DNA of 59,500 bases from assembly GCF_964340395.1 (NCBI RefSeq), contig NC_135567.1, positions 15,380,806-15,440,305 on the forward strand, written 5' to 3'. The notes under the pieces are model-generated. The model ran no database searches. It had not been told where the DNA came from and saw only the letters and a list, made by a program, of their open reading frames with translations. The translations under genes were made by a program, and so were the position numbers. This DNA comes from Glandiceps talaboti (lineage: Eukaryota; Hemichordata; Enteropneusta; Spengelidae). Positions 12,120-25,525 of the stretch are shown in pieces; position 1 is the stretch's first letter; each line of letters starts with the position of its first letter.

Positions 12120-13190
12120 TATTTCATGTATGTTTTTATAGAAGTACTTCATAGTAAAACTTGTAATTATAGGAATTTGATTTGGGAAGCTACTTGAAAG
12201 TGTTGTGTTTTATAGGAAAATTGATGGTAATGTCAGTATTCAACCTCCACCCCTACCCTACGCATACCCTAACCTCCACTAATCTTCTCCTGCCTACCCC
12301 TACCCAACGCTTTCCTCTCTGAAATATAATATAAACTACTTCATAGTAAAAACTAGTAGGAATTTTATTTGGGTTGCTACTTGAAAGTTGTGTTTTATAG
12401 GAAAATTATTTGTAAGGTAATGTCGACATTCGACCTCCACCACTACCCTACCCTACCCTACCCTACCCTTACCCCAATCTTCTCCTGCCTACCCTTACCC
12501 TATGTATTCATCCCCCTAAGATATAATACAAACTACTTCATAGTAAAACTTGTAATAGGAATTTGAGTTGGGTTGCTACTTGGAAGTGTTGTGTTTTATA
12601 GGAAAATTGTTTCTATGGTAATGTCATTATTCAATCTCCACCCATACCCTCCACCCCTACCCTACCCTCCACCCCTACCCTACCCTAACCCCTAATCTTC
12701 TCCTGCCTACCCCTACCCTATGCATTCCTCTCTGAAATATAATATGAACTACTTCATAGTAAAAATTGTAGTAGGAATTTGATTTGGGAAGCTACTTGAA
12801 AGTGTTGTGTTTTATAGGAAAATTGATGATAATGTCAGTATTCGACCTCCACCCCTACCATACCCTACTCTCCACCCCTACCCTACCCTTACCCCTACTC
12901 TACTCCTGCCTACCCCTACCCTACGCATTCCTCTCTGAAATATAATAATAACTACTTCATAGTAAAACTTGTAATAGGTATTTGAGTTGGGTTGCTACTT
13001 GGAAGTGTTGTGTTTTATAGGAAAATTGTTTGTATGGTATTGTCAACATTCGACCTCCATTCCTACTCTACCCTACCCTACCCTTACCCCTACTCTACTC
13101 CTGCCTACCCCTACCCCACCCTTACCCTGTACCTTACCCTGTCTACCCCAACCCTACATATTCCTCCCTAAAATATAATAGGAACTACTT
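12120..13190. repeat. About 200-bp tandem repeat with CCCTA runs, 5 copies
   Basis: Each unit has 'actacttcatagtaaaa.ttgta', 'gggttgctacttg.aagtgttgtgttttataggaaaat', and a C-rich tract of CCCTACCCTA type that varies in length. The pentamer runs give false open frames. CCCTA is not the animal telomere hexamer. Confidence 0.85.
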
Positions 13191-13199
13191 CATAATTAA

Positions 13200-14860
13200 A
13201 TTGAATGCTAACAAAAACAAAATACATATGTAACAAAATATTGAGCAGACACTGTGGTGAAGGTGTTTGTGTATTATCTTTTTTGTGTCTATCTCAACAT
13301 GAAACCTTGTGATCAGTCTCACTGATCTTGATACTGTTACATTATTTACAGTTTATTTCACATTACCGTGCAACTTTTCTGTTTGATACAACCATTTAGA
13401 AACCAACAAGAAACTGCATATGCCACACTTCAATAGCAAGATTAAATTTTTTGGTACATTTAGTCTAAATGAAATAAACTATTTAAATATATTGCAACTC
13501 TATGCAGACATTTGGACGCCAGTGTTTTTCTTAACAAACACCCCAAAAAGGATGCGTAAATATCCTTTGCAATGTTCATTGGATATCTGTATGGTGACAT
13601 GGAGTTCATTTCACTTAGACAAAATATAGCAAGAAACTGTACTCATTCAATCTTAGCTATCTTAGTGTGCATGTCGAGTTTTGTATTGGTTTCTGCGTTG
13701 TTTTATCAAACAGAAAAGCTGCATGATAGTGTGAAATAAACTGGAATAGAATTTGCCAGGTTAGATGAAATTCCTGTACTCTGAAAGTATAGTTAGTCTA
13801 CAAAGTGAATTATGCCACACAACAATGTAATGTCAGCGACTTCGCAATTTAATTCTAAATACACGACTAATCCATCGTTATTTCAAGCCATTGCAACTTT
13901 AATTACAGCGTTAGTGGCAATGAAAGGGGCACCATACGTCATTCAATTTTCGAAAAAATGCAAGCTAACGAAATTACGATGTCCAATAAAGGACCTGCTA
14001 TCATGATAATACTGATACTAACAATGAATGATCTGTGTGCATTCATTCATGCTCAGTTCATTTGTTGTGCTGGTCGCCGTGTGATTTATTTCATAAAGCA
14101 AATGAAAAGACAACCCTGAAAGCATTTTGTAATGTTCTTAGAATCTAAACATTTTAAATCCATTCCACGGGGATTTAAGAAACACTTTTCCCATTTCCAG
14201 AATTATTTTTTCCTTTCAGGATTTAAACACAGTAGGAAACGACACATGGCTAGATTGCAGTATAGAATGAGAAGGTTTACACGTCAACTTTCTGTTCAAA
14301 TTAGTACTTAGCTGCATATTTATATTTCAGTGAATTAATAAATTGGATGATTTTGTGTTGTATGCAAACTTATATTAGTTCTAATATGTATGTAAATTAG
14401 GTTACCATGACAACCATTATAAGGTAGGAAACTTGTATTGAATATTGCTTCTTTGGTATCATGTTCTATACCAGCCTGTTACTTGTATATATATTCCAAA
14501 CCTGAATTAGCTGTAACTCAGTAACTCAAACATTTTGTAAAACTATTTTGTCAGTTATTATTGATTTTGGATAAAAAATAATCTAATTTACAAAAAAGTG
14601 AAAAAATACAAATAACAACCAAAATGTAACTTTTTTTATCTACTCCATCTTTCTGTGGTTCATTTGGTGAGGCAAACCAAAGAAAACCATGAATTCAATG
14701 CATTATTTTTTGCTGAACCTTTGTATATTTAAGTTTATTCTTCCTTGCTGTCAGTAAAATGAATTTATTTTTGCCCTTGTTCAAAAAATTATAGAAATGA
14801 TACATACTAAAACATAAAGAAAGATAAACATTAACGCTGAATAATTAAATCATTGCGTGA
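13200..14860. other. Mostly unique, no supported gene
   Basis: An ATG-initiated open frame of 64 codons at 13812-14006 stands in a CG-containing patch, but it has no splice or homology support. I see no exon here that I would defend. Confidence 0.4.
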
Positions 14861-14863
14861 TCA

Positions 14864-15422
14864 AGGTCCGTAGTAGACGGATCGAAATGTTACATTCGTT
14901 ACGATTTACCGCTCCAAAGTAACTATATTTTACTCTCTGTAGTAGATGGATCGAAACGTCGCATTCGTTACGATTTACCATTTCAAAGTAACTATATTTT
15001 ACTGTCTGTAGTAGACAGATCGAAACGTCACATTCGTTTCCAATTTACCATTTCAAAGTAACCATATTTTACTGTCTGTAGTAGACAGATCGAAACGTCA
15101 CATTCCTTTCCAATTTACCATTTCAAAGTAACTATATTTTACTGTCTGTAGTAGACAGATCGAAACGTCACATTCCTTTCCAATTTACCATTCCTAAGTA
15201 ACCATATTTTACTGTCTGTAGTAGACAGATCGAAACGTCACATTCCTTTCCAATTTACCATTCCTAAGTAACCATATTTTACTGTCTGTAGTAGACAGAT
15301 CGAAACGTCACATTCGTTTACAATTTACCATTTCAAAGTAACCAAATTTGCTGTCTGTAGTAGACAGATCGAAATGTCGCATTCGTTTACAATTTACTGC
15401 TCCAAAGTAACTATATTGTACT
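14864..15422. repeat. 69-70-bp minisatellite, 8 copies
   Basis: Units begin near 14864, 14935, 15003, 15072, 15142, 15212, 15282 and 15351 with GTAGTAGACAGATCGAAACG. The first, second and last copies are the most diverged. Confidence 0.9.
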
Positions 15423-17188
15423 GGCACATTGATTCTTGGAATCGTGATCAATATATTCTCCATAAACAAAAATGTGCAAAATCAAAGTTCAGAATGGCAT
15501 AAAGAAAGGTCAAACTTATTTAATAGTAAAGATTACTTTTATAGAATTTATAAAATCACCAATTATTACCTGATGTATTTTATGCATCATCTCAAATTCT
15601 CATTTATATGTAAATTAGGTTACCATAGCAACTGTCCTGAAGGCAACATTGTTAAAAGTACCGATATACTGTCATGTCGTTAGCCACCAAAAGTATTTGA
15701 AACAAATTCTTGGTACTTTTTAGTAATTTTTTACATGATTTAATTTGATTTTAGACTTTGATCAAAGAAATTATTGTGTAGGTATTAATTTTAAGCTAAA
15801 AATATTAATTTGTTAGTGAGGGTTTATAGAATTAATTCCATAAAAAAACGACTTTTCCTACTTGTTTCGTTTGTTAACATTGTGTTTTTTTATTTTCTTT
15901 CAATTTGTGTGAGTGGCTAGTTCAGGTAGTTATGTTTTCCGTTGTTTTCCATATGGTCTCCAATCAGATGTATAGCTATTACAGATTGGAAGAAAAGTTT
16001 TATATTGTCTTTTAAGTTGATTCCATTTTCCACATCCACTATTTTTTGTGAGACTTCACACAATTTTTGCAATTTTTCTGTTCTAAAATCTTACAAAAAC
16101 ACAGCTATAAAAGCTTGTGATACAATTGTGTATTTGCATGATGTTAGTAGAATGTCTCAAGGTACACTACTTTATTGTAGACTTGTTACAATTTAATGTA
16201 CTTTGTTATGGCTATAGGGGTATGACAGTGAATCTGGAGTAGTACTTAATATAGAGATATGTTGTTAGTTTTTCTTGATTAAAGAGAACACCACTCCAGG
16301 ATATAAAGGTATTTTCTTAAAATGGCCAAAATTCGAAAAATTAATTTGAACAATATATTCCAAGTCAATAAATGTAACTCAATAAATGGCAAAAAGACTG
16401 ATAAATGTGTAAAATCTTTGTTATTGTACGTACAATAACTTTTTACAAATTTTTAAATAGCTTTTTACAATGTATTGAGTTACTAACAAAGACTTGGGTC
16501 TATGTTGTTTCATATTAATTTTCAAATAGGAAGCCATGATGGAATTGTTGTATAAATCCAAAATCCAAAGTAAATACCAAATGCTCATCTATATGACCAC
16601 TTTAACTATCTGAAGGATGTGAGCTCTTTTGAGTCATGAATATTCAGTGTGCATCTAATGAATATTCATATCTTCTAAGACCCATGATGCAATTAGGCAT
16701 CACCTAAAGAACAATGAAGGTGAAAAGGAGCTTCAATTTGGTGTTTCTTGGCAACCTAGCAAAATCTATGTGATGTGAAATCATGAAATTACTCTCCAGA
16801 ACCCAAAGTTTATGAAAATACCTGAATTTGCTTGAGTGGTGTGCTCCTTTTAAATCAAACGAAACCCTTAGAGGTAAAAATGCCTGTAGGTACACTTTAC
16901 GACAGACTTGTTACTCCATAATGTACTGTTTAATGAGAAGAAAGCATTGATTCTATATAAATAGCAAAGCAACACAGATTTATATCTGATATGGGGCTCT
17001 TTATATATACAGTCATTTGTCTTGAATTTAACCATGATTTATCATGGCATCCAGGACATAAGGAATTGTATATATCTACATTGGACTTCAGTATGTCATG
17101 TCTCAAAATTGTACTGAGGGCTGCAAAACTCTTATTTGGTTCGTAAAGGGTTTATCATAGTCATTCACTTTATTATAAGCACGGTAGG
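15423..17188. other. Non-coding; carries a partial family B element
   Basis: No exon recognised. A partial family B foldback element lies at 16372-16604 (it retains the TTGTTATTGTACGTACAATA centre and the right arm). Remaining sequence is AT-rich and unique. Confidence 0.5.
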
Positions 17189-18806
17189 AGTAATTAATGC
17201 AAGTGTACTAAAGGTAGAAATAAGTCTGACTGGACTTTTCCTTTAAGTTGATCGCAGTAATCAATACAAGTGTACTAAAGACAGAAATAAGTCTGACTGG
17301 ACTTTTCCTTTAAGTTGATAGCAGTAATCAATACAAGTGTACTAAAGGTAGAAATAAGTCTGACTGGACTTTTCCTTTAAGTTGATAGCAGTAATCAATA
17401 CAAGTGTACTAAAGGTAGAAATAAGTCTGACTGGACTTTTCCTTTAAGTTGATAGCAGTAATCAATACAAGTGTACTAAAGGTAGAAATAAGTCTGACTG
17501 GACTTTTACTTTAAGTTGATAGCAGTAATCAATACAAGTGTACTAAAGACAGAAATAAGTCTGACTGGACTTTTACTTTAAGTTGATAGCAGTAATCAAT
17601 ACAATTGTACTAAAGGTAGAAATAAGTCTGACTGGACTTTTACTTTAAGTTGATAGTAGTAATCAATACAAGTGTACTAAAGACAGAAATAAGTCTGACT
17701 GGACTTTTACTTTAAGTTGATAGCAGTAATCAATACAATTGTACTAAAGGTAGAAATAAGTCTGACTGGACTTTTACTTTAAGTTGATAGCAGTAATCAA
17801 TACAAGTGTACTAAAGGCAGAAATAAGTCTGACTGGACTTTTCCTTTAAGTTGATAGTAGTAATCAATACAAGTGTACTAAAGACAGAAATAAGTCTGAC
17901 TGGACTTTTACTTTAAGTTGATAGCAGTAATCAATACAATTGTACTAAAGGTAGAAATAAGTCTGACTGGACTTTTACTTTAAGTTGATAGCAGTAATCA
18001 ATACAAGTGTACTAAAGATAGAAATAAGTCTGACTGGACTTTTACTTTAAGTTGATAGCAGTAATCAATACAAGTGTACTAAAGGTAGAAATAAGTCTGA
18101 CTTGACTTTTACTTTAAGTTGATAGCAGTAATCAATACAATTGTACTAAAGGTAGAAATAAGTCTGACTGGACTTTTCCTTTAAGTTGATAGTAGTAATC
18201 AATACAAGTGTACTAAAGGTAGAAATAAGTCTGACTGGACTTTTACTTTAAGTTGATAGCAGTAATCAATACAATTGTACTAAAGGTAGAAATAAGTCTG
18301 ACTGGACTTTTCCTTTAAGTTGATAGTAGTAATCAATACAAGTGTACTAAAGACAGAAATAAGTCTGACTGGACTTTTACTTTAAGTTGATAGCAGTAAT
18401 CAATACAATTGTACTAAAGGTAGAAATAAGTCTGACTGGACTTTTACTTTAAGTTGATAGTAGTAATCAATACAAGTGTACTAAAGGTAGAAATAAGTCT
18501 GACTGGACTTTTACTTTAAGTTGATAGTAGTAATCAATACAAGTGTACTAAAGGTAGAAATAAGTCTGACTGGACTTTTCCTTTAAGTTGATAGTAGTAA
18601 TCAATACAAGTGTACTAAAGACAGAAATAAGTCTGACTGGACTTTTACTTTAAGTTGATAGCAGTAATCAATACAAGTGTACTAAAGACAGAAATAAGTC
18701 TGACTGGACTTTTACTTTAAGTTGATAGCAGTAATCAATACAAGTGTACTAAAGACAGAAATAAGTCTGACTGGACTTTTACTTTAAGTTGATAGTAGTA
18801 ATCAGT
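17189..18806. repeat. 67-bp minisatellite, 24 copies
   Basis: The unit starts AGTAATCAATACAAGTGTAC and ends near 'aagttgatagc'. From 17189 to 18797 the spacing is exactly 24 x 67 bp with no net indel, so copies differ only by substitutions (CC/AC in 'cttttcctt', 'ggtag/gacag', 'gatagc/gatagt', 'aagtg/aattg'). This implies recent homogenisation. Confidence 0.95.
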
Positions 18807-19339
18807 AAACAAAACACAAAATAGAACATTATCAGATAATCTTTGGCTAAATGAATTGATGCGAAGTTAACCATTAGCGATGTGTCCAATAAATTATTTA
18901 TAATTGATCAATTGGAAACTAGATTACATATTCACTGATGGATCATGATAAAGTTGCTTTGATAATGAAGACATATTGTTTTCATAACACCAATCAAAAA
19001 ATCAGTCATGTGGAGATATTAAACACCTACAGGCAAAACGAGGAACTATTTATCACAGACTTAATTATGCGGTGATTTTGATTGGAACAGATTTCAGCAA
19101 TGTCAGCATTTATGTTAGCATTTATGTTGGACTCGGGAGTTCATGGTAAGATACAATATGGATGTTGTGAAGCTGTGATCAAGTGTTATAGGCGATTCTT
19201 GTCTTTCTGATGATTTTTGAGTTCCAAACCAAGCTGTAGTTCAAGAAATTTTTTAAGATATATTTAGACTCTGACATGCTACTTTTTGAATTGCAGTATT
19301 TCTACTGGAATAGGAAGTGACTTTACTGTAATGATACAA
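18807..19339. other. Non-coding, no gene seen
   Basis: AT-rich. A fragment at 19130-19190 ('ggactcgggagttcatggtaagatacaatatggatgttgtgaagctgtg...') is an outlying copy of the repeat found at 21300-22450. Confidence 0.5.
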
Positions 19340-19710
19340 TAACATAATAAATGTTATACCATGTGCACAAGCCATTTAGAACAAAAATATGGAATATATA
19401 ACTTTGGTCGTTCTACATCACGACAACATGACTGTGTCTGTGTCACGACAATATGTGTCTACATCACTGGTTCTGCTGTGTTCAAAATATGAGTCAAAAA
19501 AATGTTCAAAATTGCCATGGTTACTTTCCCCACGATTTTTTCTTTGATATTACTGGTGCTGGTGTAAGTATGTTATTCTCTAATATTTTTCTTCAATCAA
19601 CCAGAAAATACACCTGACCTAAGGGTTGTCGCTATGAGTCTAGTGACTCATAGTCACAAAGACCCCTTATGTCACTCGTATTTTCCTTGGCAGAATAAAG
19701 AAAAGTATTG
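19340..19710. mobile_element. Composite family C element
   Basis: The left part (19340-19580) is the reverse complement of 27818-28015, and the right part (19581-19710) is the foldback family C. The whole pair therefore recurs at 27711-28015 in the opposite orientation, and partly at 43770-43960. A non-autonomous element of about 300-370 bp. Confidence 0.7.
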
Positions 19711-19757
19711 GGGAATAATATCTAATTGTAACATTTCATATTTTCTTCAAATGATGA

Positions 19758-19861
19758 ACTGTGTTGTTTCACATTGATTTTTCAAGTAGGACACAATGAG
19801 AAAATATTTAATAAATTAAAAATCCAAAATAAATACCCAATACTCATCGATATGGCCACTT
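19758..19861. mobile_element. Family B element, right arm only
   Basis: Matches the right arm of the foldback family B, ending 'ctcatcgatatggccacttc'. Confidence 0.7.
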
Positions 19862-19924
19862 CAAGCAGAACCACTGATGATTGTGGTATTTCTAAAACCA
19901 CATGATTAAGCAGTGGTGGTATAA

Positions 19925-20400
19925 AAATACACATGTGTAAGTTGATACTACTCCAGGTATTGGTACAAATAGCAAGTTTGTAAGTGAATTACAGATTTTG
20001 AGATAAAACTCAAGTTAGTTTTGAACAACCCTCAAGTGAGGTAAAATAAGTTCTAGCACTAGTAAATTGTTGTATTTTAAAACTGTAAAGCAACTACTCA
20101 TAGCAATACAATATGTGTAAGTTGATACTGTTTGTACAAATAACAAGTTTGTAAGTGGAATTACAGATTACAGATTTTGAGATAAAACTCAAGTTAGTTT
20201 TGAACAATCCTCAAGTGAGGTAGAATAAGTTCTAGCACTAGAGCAACTACTTACAATACAATATGTGTAAGTTGATAGTATTTGTACAAATAGCAAGTTT
20301 ATGAGTGAATTACAGATTGGAAAGATTTTGAGATTGCAAAACTCAAGTTAGTTTTAAACAACCCTCAAGTGAGGTAGAATAAGTTCTAGCATGCTTGTTT
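19925..20400. repeat. About 160-180-bp tandem repeat, 3 copies
   Basis: Shared blocks: 'gtgtaagttgata', 'gtacaaata.caagttt', 'actcaagttagttttgaacaa' and 'ctcaagtgaggta.aataag'. Confidence 0.85.
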
Positions 20401-20890
20401 GAAATTGTTGTATTTTAAAAGTGGTGGTACTTGTTCATTAAAGTCTATTTTGTGTATTAACCATTCACACGTGATTCAGTTTTAACTGAACTGAACATTG
20501 CTGTGGAGATCTGCACTGTAGACAATTTGATTGATTGATTGATTGATTGATTGATGGTACTGTAACAAGAGTGAGTTAGTTAAATTTAATTTAACAGAAT
20601 CAGAAATAAAATTTTCAAATTATAAAATATGTTTTCTTGTCAGAACAGATTCTAACATGCTTAGTAATAAACATCATGTCTTTGTTAATCAATCACAAAA
20701 TTCTAACCAATAACACAGTCCCTCATAAAGTTAGTGTTTATTGGGACAGTTATGTAATTTCCAAATATGGTATATTTGTCAGCTCAGGATGCTACTTATA
20801 CACTGTTTATGTCACTATAACAGTTGGGGTTCACTGATTGGATGAACAACTTTTTGTGCTAATTGAGGGACTTTGACCAGACATGGTTTA
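20401..20890. other. Non-coding with small shared repeats
   Basis: A (GATT)n tract lies at 20530-20555. The segment at 20665-20755 ('catcatgtctttgtta.tcaatcaca...') is repeated at 42622-42710, so it is an interspersed repeat of about 95 bp. Confidence 0.6.
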
Positions 20891-20895
20891 GTAAG

Positions 20896-21064
20896 AAACC
20901 ACATGGACTGTCGACAGTCGTTCGTGCCTTTTTTGCTACGTTTCATCTAAATCAAAGTCATCGCTGATCAGTACGTGGTTATAGTATTGCTCTGGATCGG
21001 AGCAAGGCAATGACTTTAGTTTTAGATAAAACGTAGCAAAAAGGCACAAACGACTGTCTACAGT
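20896..21064. mobile_element. Long-TIR foldback element
   Basis: GACTGTCGACAGTCGTTCGT and the following 'gccttttttgctacgttt' pair with 'aaacgtagcaaaaaggcacaaacgactgtctacagtc' at the right end. Arms of about 57 bp flank a short unique centre. MITE-like. Confidence 0.8.
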
Positions 21065-21299
21065 CTAGAAACCACATTGATATCTACAGACTGGGTTGTT
21101 TTCAGTTGTGGTAATTTTAAAACCGTAAAGTTGTAACAAAATACATGTGTAAGTAGATACTGTACATGGATACAGTATATAACTCAATAACCACAGTGAA
21201 AGCTATATGAATACATAGTATACAACTCAATAACCAGAGTGAAAGGAATGAGTATACAGTACATGTTTATAATCTGGTTGAGTGGTTGCCGTAATGTTA

Positions 21300-22450
21300 C
21301 TATCAGGTGGGTTTCTTTATACCAATGAATAGTAGTACCATACCATGTTGTGAAGCGATGGTTAGTGAGACTTTACATGTAGTTACTTTAACCAGTACGC
21401 CATGTTGTGATGAAAATGGAGTGTGGAATGCACAGTCACGATACCACAGTTTGTTGTGATGTGATAGATTCTTAGACTGCGTACATGTAGTCACTTTAAC
21501 CACGCCATGTTGCAATGCACATAGATTGTTGAAGGCCGCCACGATTACTACAGTATGTTGTGATGGAATAGTATACATTTACAGTTGTGATGGTTGAAGC
21601 ATATTACTGATTTGGAAACCCTGGAGTTTATGTGACATCTGACTTTATAGTGTGCGAATGTTATTGGATTGTTGAATACACAACTAATTATTGAACAGAT
21701 TTGCAGGTATTTATTATAAAGGTGCACTGATGGATGTAGTTTTGCTATGGTAAGATACAATATGGATATTGTGACCTACATATGTCAATGCTATCAAGTT
21801 TGCAGGTATTTATTACGTTTTACAAAGGTTTACTGATGAGGGACTGGTGTATTCGTAATTTGGACTCTGGAGTTTATGATGAAATGCAATGTGGCTGTTG
21901 TGAACCTGTGATCAAGTGTTATACCAGATTTGTAGGTATTTGTTACAAAGGTGTACTGATGAAGGAGTGGTGTATTTGTAATTTTGGGCTCGGGAGTTTA
22001 TGGTAAGATACAATATGGATGTTGTGAAGCTGTGATCAAGTGTTATACCAGATTTGTAGGTATTTGTTACAGAAGTGTACTGATGAAGGTGTATTCGAAA
22101 TTTTGGACTCGGGAGTTCATGGTAATATGCAATATGGATATTGTGAAGCTGTGATCAAGTGTTATTTTAGGTTTGCAGGTATTTGTTACAAAGGTGTACT
22201 GATGAAAGACTGGTGTATTCAAAATTTTGGACTCAGGAGTTCATGGTAAATGCAACATGGATTTGTGAATTTGTAAACCTGTGGTCAACTGCCAGGTTTG
22301 TAGGTATTTGTTACAGAGGTGTACTGACAAAGGTATGTTGCTAATTGTTGGACTCTACAGTTCGTGGTAAAATGCAACTTGGATGTTGTTAATCAGTGAT
22401 CAAGTGTTATACCAGATTTGCAGGTTTTTAGTACTGATGCATGATGGGAG
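21300..22450. repeat. Diverged tandem repeat of about 110-150 bp
   Basis: Recurring blocks: 'ttataccagatttg.aggtatttgttac', 'ggtgtactgatgaa', 'ggactcgggagtt.atggtaa', 'atgcaatatggatgttgtgaa'. It gives short false open frames on both strands. Confidence 0.75.
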
Positions 22451-22539
22451 GTATATTGTTATTAAGTTGTGATAGAAGTTTATATCAAAATAGACAGTGC
22501 ATAGTTACAACATAGGTTAAAATATATCATGGATATATT

Positions 22540-23270
22540 TACTAGCTGAACTGAAAAGTGCAACCAAGTCCTCATAGAGTATACTGAAAGACAAACTGAT
22601 TGAATAAATAGGTATTTTAGACAAGGTTGATTACACAGAGGTAATTTTGAATTCACAACAGAGGTTAAGATATATCTTGAATCTATTTACCGCTAGGTGG
22701 ACGTTATGAAAAGTGCTGCCATAGTCTTCAAAGATATCAAAAGACAAACTGATTGAATTGCTAGGTATTTTAGACAAGGTTGATTATATAGAAGTAATTT
22801 TGAATTCACAACAGAGGTTAAGATATATCTTGAATCTATTTACCGCTAGGTGGACGTTTGGAAAAGTGCTGCCATAGTCTTCAAAGATACTCTCAAAAAG
22901 GCAAATTGATTGAATTGATAGGTATTTTAGACAATGCTGATTATATAGAAGTAATTTTGAATTCACAACATAGGTTAAAATATATCTTGGATCTATTTAC
23001 GAGCTGAACTTTTTGAAAAGTGCTGCCAGAGTCTTCAAGGATACGCTCAAAATACAAACTGATTGAATTGATAGGTATTTTAGACAAGGCTAAACATATA
23101 TTATGTAGAAGTAATGTTGAATTCACAATGGAGGTTAAAATATGTCTTGGATCGGTGTACATGTACGAGCTGAATTGAAAGTGCTGTACGGTCTTCAAAG
23201 ATACTCTCAAAAGGCAAACTGATCGAATTGATAGGTAGTGTATAGAAGTAATCACGTTATCCAAGTACCA
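22540..23270. repeat. About 155-160-bp tandem repeat, 5 copies
   Basis: Units share 'gaaaagtgctgcc.agtcttcaaagata', 'aaactgattgaattgataggtattttagacaaggt' and 'gaattcacaa.agaggtta'. Confidence 0.85.
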
Positions 23271-23499
23271 CTCACAGGATTCTCAAGTTGTCTGGTTGGT
23301 GAAAAGTGCTGCCAGTAAGAAATATACTTATTGTCACTTGTGGTTAAAGAATATTGCTAATTTGGACAAAATGGCATTTACACTGAAATGGCATTAGAAT
23401 GTTGTCTTGATGGTGGAAAGTGCTATAAATTATAATAATGAATTTAAAACATATTCTTTAAGTAAAGCACATCACTAATTATTAATTTAGAGATGGTGA

Positions 23500-24530
23500 T
23501 ATAACATATGTGTGATTGTGGTTCTTTCATCGTTTTTTTATATACGTATAAATTGCTGTTATAAAAGACCTTTATGAAATGGTTGAAAGTTTAACCCTGG
23601 GTTGTTTACATACACTGGGAAATGCTACAGTTTCTGAAAAAAAATTCTACATTATAGAGACAAAACATACATGTGACTGTGGTTCTGTCGTCAGTTTTAT
23701 ATATATTTATTGTGTTTATAAATTGCTGTTATAAAAGACCTTTATGAAATGGTGTTTTAGTTGACAGTTTAACCCTGGGTTGTTTACATACATTGGGAAA
23801 CATTACAGTTTCTGGAAAAAAATCTAGATGATAGAGACATACAATGTCTAATATACCGTACATACCTTGTGTAATTTGGAAATTGATTGTGTTAAGACCT
23901 TCATCATGATATCAATGGTATTTAAAGGCACATGTTTTAGTCCCTGGTCATCACTGAATATTTATTGTTATCTTAATTAATATGGATTACATTGAAATCG
24001 TCTTTTGTTCTGCATCAACGTTTTTCTAAAGCTCTGGAGTTTTTTGTTTTTGTTTTTTTTTAATTATTTTTTAAATTTCTTTTTTAAAATGATATTTTTG
24101 TGCTGGGAATAGACAAATACACACAAACACACACATGCTACAGAGATCATTTTGGGTTTGGGACTACGTGACAGGGCTATGTTGCACGCTCTATATCACG
24201 TTGCTGTGGAATTGTCAAGGCTTTCCCAGTCAGTCCACATGCTATCCCAGAGTCACCCAGCCCCGGCAAACATAGCATCTGCGGGCTCTGTGTGATTTTC
24301 ACACCTACAGGTTAAGCCGACATGTAATCTGAAGTGGTCCTTTAAGTTTGTAAATTGTTGTCTCTAAGACATACATGCTGAGGAGATGGTTTTTAGTTGA
24401 AAGTTAAACCCAGGATTATTTACATACATGTACACTTGGAAATAGTTCAGTTTCTGTGAAAACACTCCATCTATAATGGTTTATAGAGTCATATGTCTAA
24501 TATATAGATATCGTGTAATTTGGAGAGTGA
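23500..24530. repeat. About 200-bp dispersed repeat, 2-3 copies
   Basis: 'aaattgctgttataaaagacctttatgaaatgg..' with 'aaccctgggttgtttacatac' occurs near 23550 and 23726, and a decayed version near 24380-24510. A GC-richer patch of 24170-24310 has no match elsewhere in the window. Confidence 0.65.
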
Positions 24531-25139
24531 TTGATTTGAAAACAGAAAAAGTAATTTTAGGATTTGAGATTGCTGGGTGGTTGAGATGTCAAAGATACAT
24601 GACCAATCTGTAGTAATCATGGATAAAAACAATTTGAATTTTCAGTTTTGAACCTAAACAAGATTTTGTTCAGGAAACTTACAGTTGTAATCTATCGTTT
24701 GTCATTAATTTGTTGATAAAGGTGCCGGGATCAATCTCAGAATTCTACATTAAATGTTATTTCATCATACCAGTGGATCCATGGAGACATAAAGATCACA
24801 GAGAATCATTCATTTGTACTCAGTGGACCAACTTTTGCAGCTGTGCCTGACAAGTTTTTTCCAAATTTGGAAATTTTAATCCAAATTAGATCTGCGCTCT
24901 TAAACAGTTACCAGTTTATTCAATGACCTTGACCTTGACCTTGATATCAGACCACTGTATGGTTTACTGACATTGGACAACACATTAACTTTCCTGGGAA
25001 TATTGAATGACAAAAATCATTGAACTCTGAAGTGGAAAGTTTTAGTTAATGAGCTTAACTTGATACAAGTCAAACCGGTTAACCATCATATAAACTATCG
25101 GTACACAGTATACCTGGAGCATTAGACTACGGTACTATC

Positions 25140-25525
25140 TGGCACCATGGCCTCTTTACAAGGTGAGCTGTAAAACATATTTTAATATTTTTAAATTTGG
25201 CATTTGCTTCCAAGAAATATTTTAACTGAGTAGAAATCATAATGGGTTTTATACAAGGTGAGCTGTAAAACATATTTTTAAATTTTTTAAATTTGGCATT
25301 CGCTTTCAAGAAATATTTTGACTCTGAGTAGAAATCACCACTGTATATGTATACAAGGTGAGCTGTGAATCATATTCTATACATTTCAAAATTTTGGAAT
25401 TCGTTACCAAGAAATATTTTGACTGAGTAGAAATCACCATGGGTTTTACACAAGGTGAGCTGTGAAACATATTTTAAAATCTTAAAATTTGGAATTTGCT
25501 TCCAAGAAATATTTTGACTAAAATG
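25140..25525. repeat. About 105-bp tandem repeat, 4 copies
   Basis: Each copy has 'acaaggtgagctgt.aa.catatt', 'aaatttggcatttgcttcc' and 'aagaaatattttgactgagtagaaatca'. Confidence 0.85.

Noticed and set aside
12240-13160. Telomere-like CCCTA tracts
   Set aside because: The unit is a pentamer within a 200-bp repeat, not the TTAGGG hexamer of animal telomeres.
13812-14006. A 64-codon gene (MPHNNVMSATS...)
   Set aside because: A single short frame with no splice sites, domain or repeat-free conservation evidence; chance cannot be excluded.
10160-18797. CRISPR-like arrays
   Set aside because: The units are direct tandem minisatellites without unique spacers, in an animal genome.
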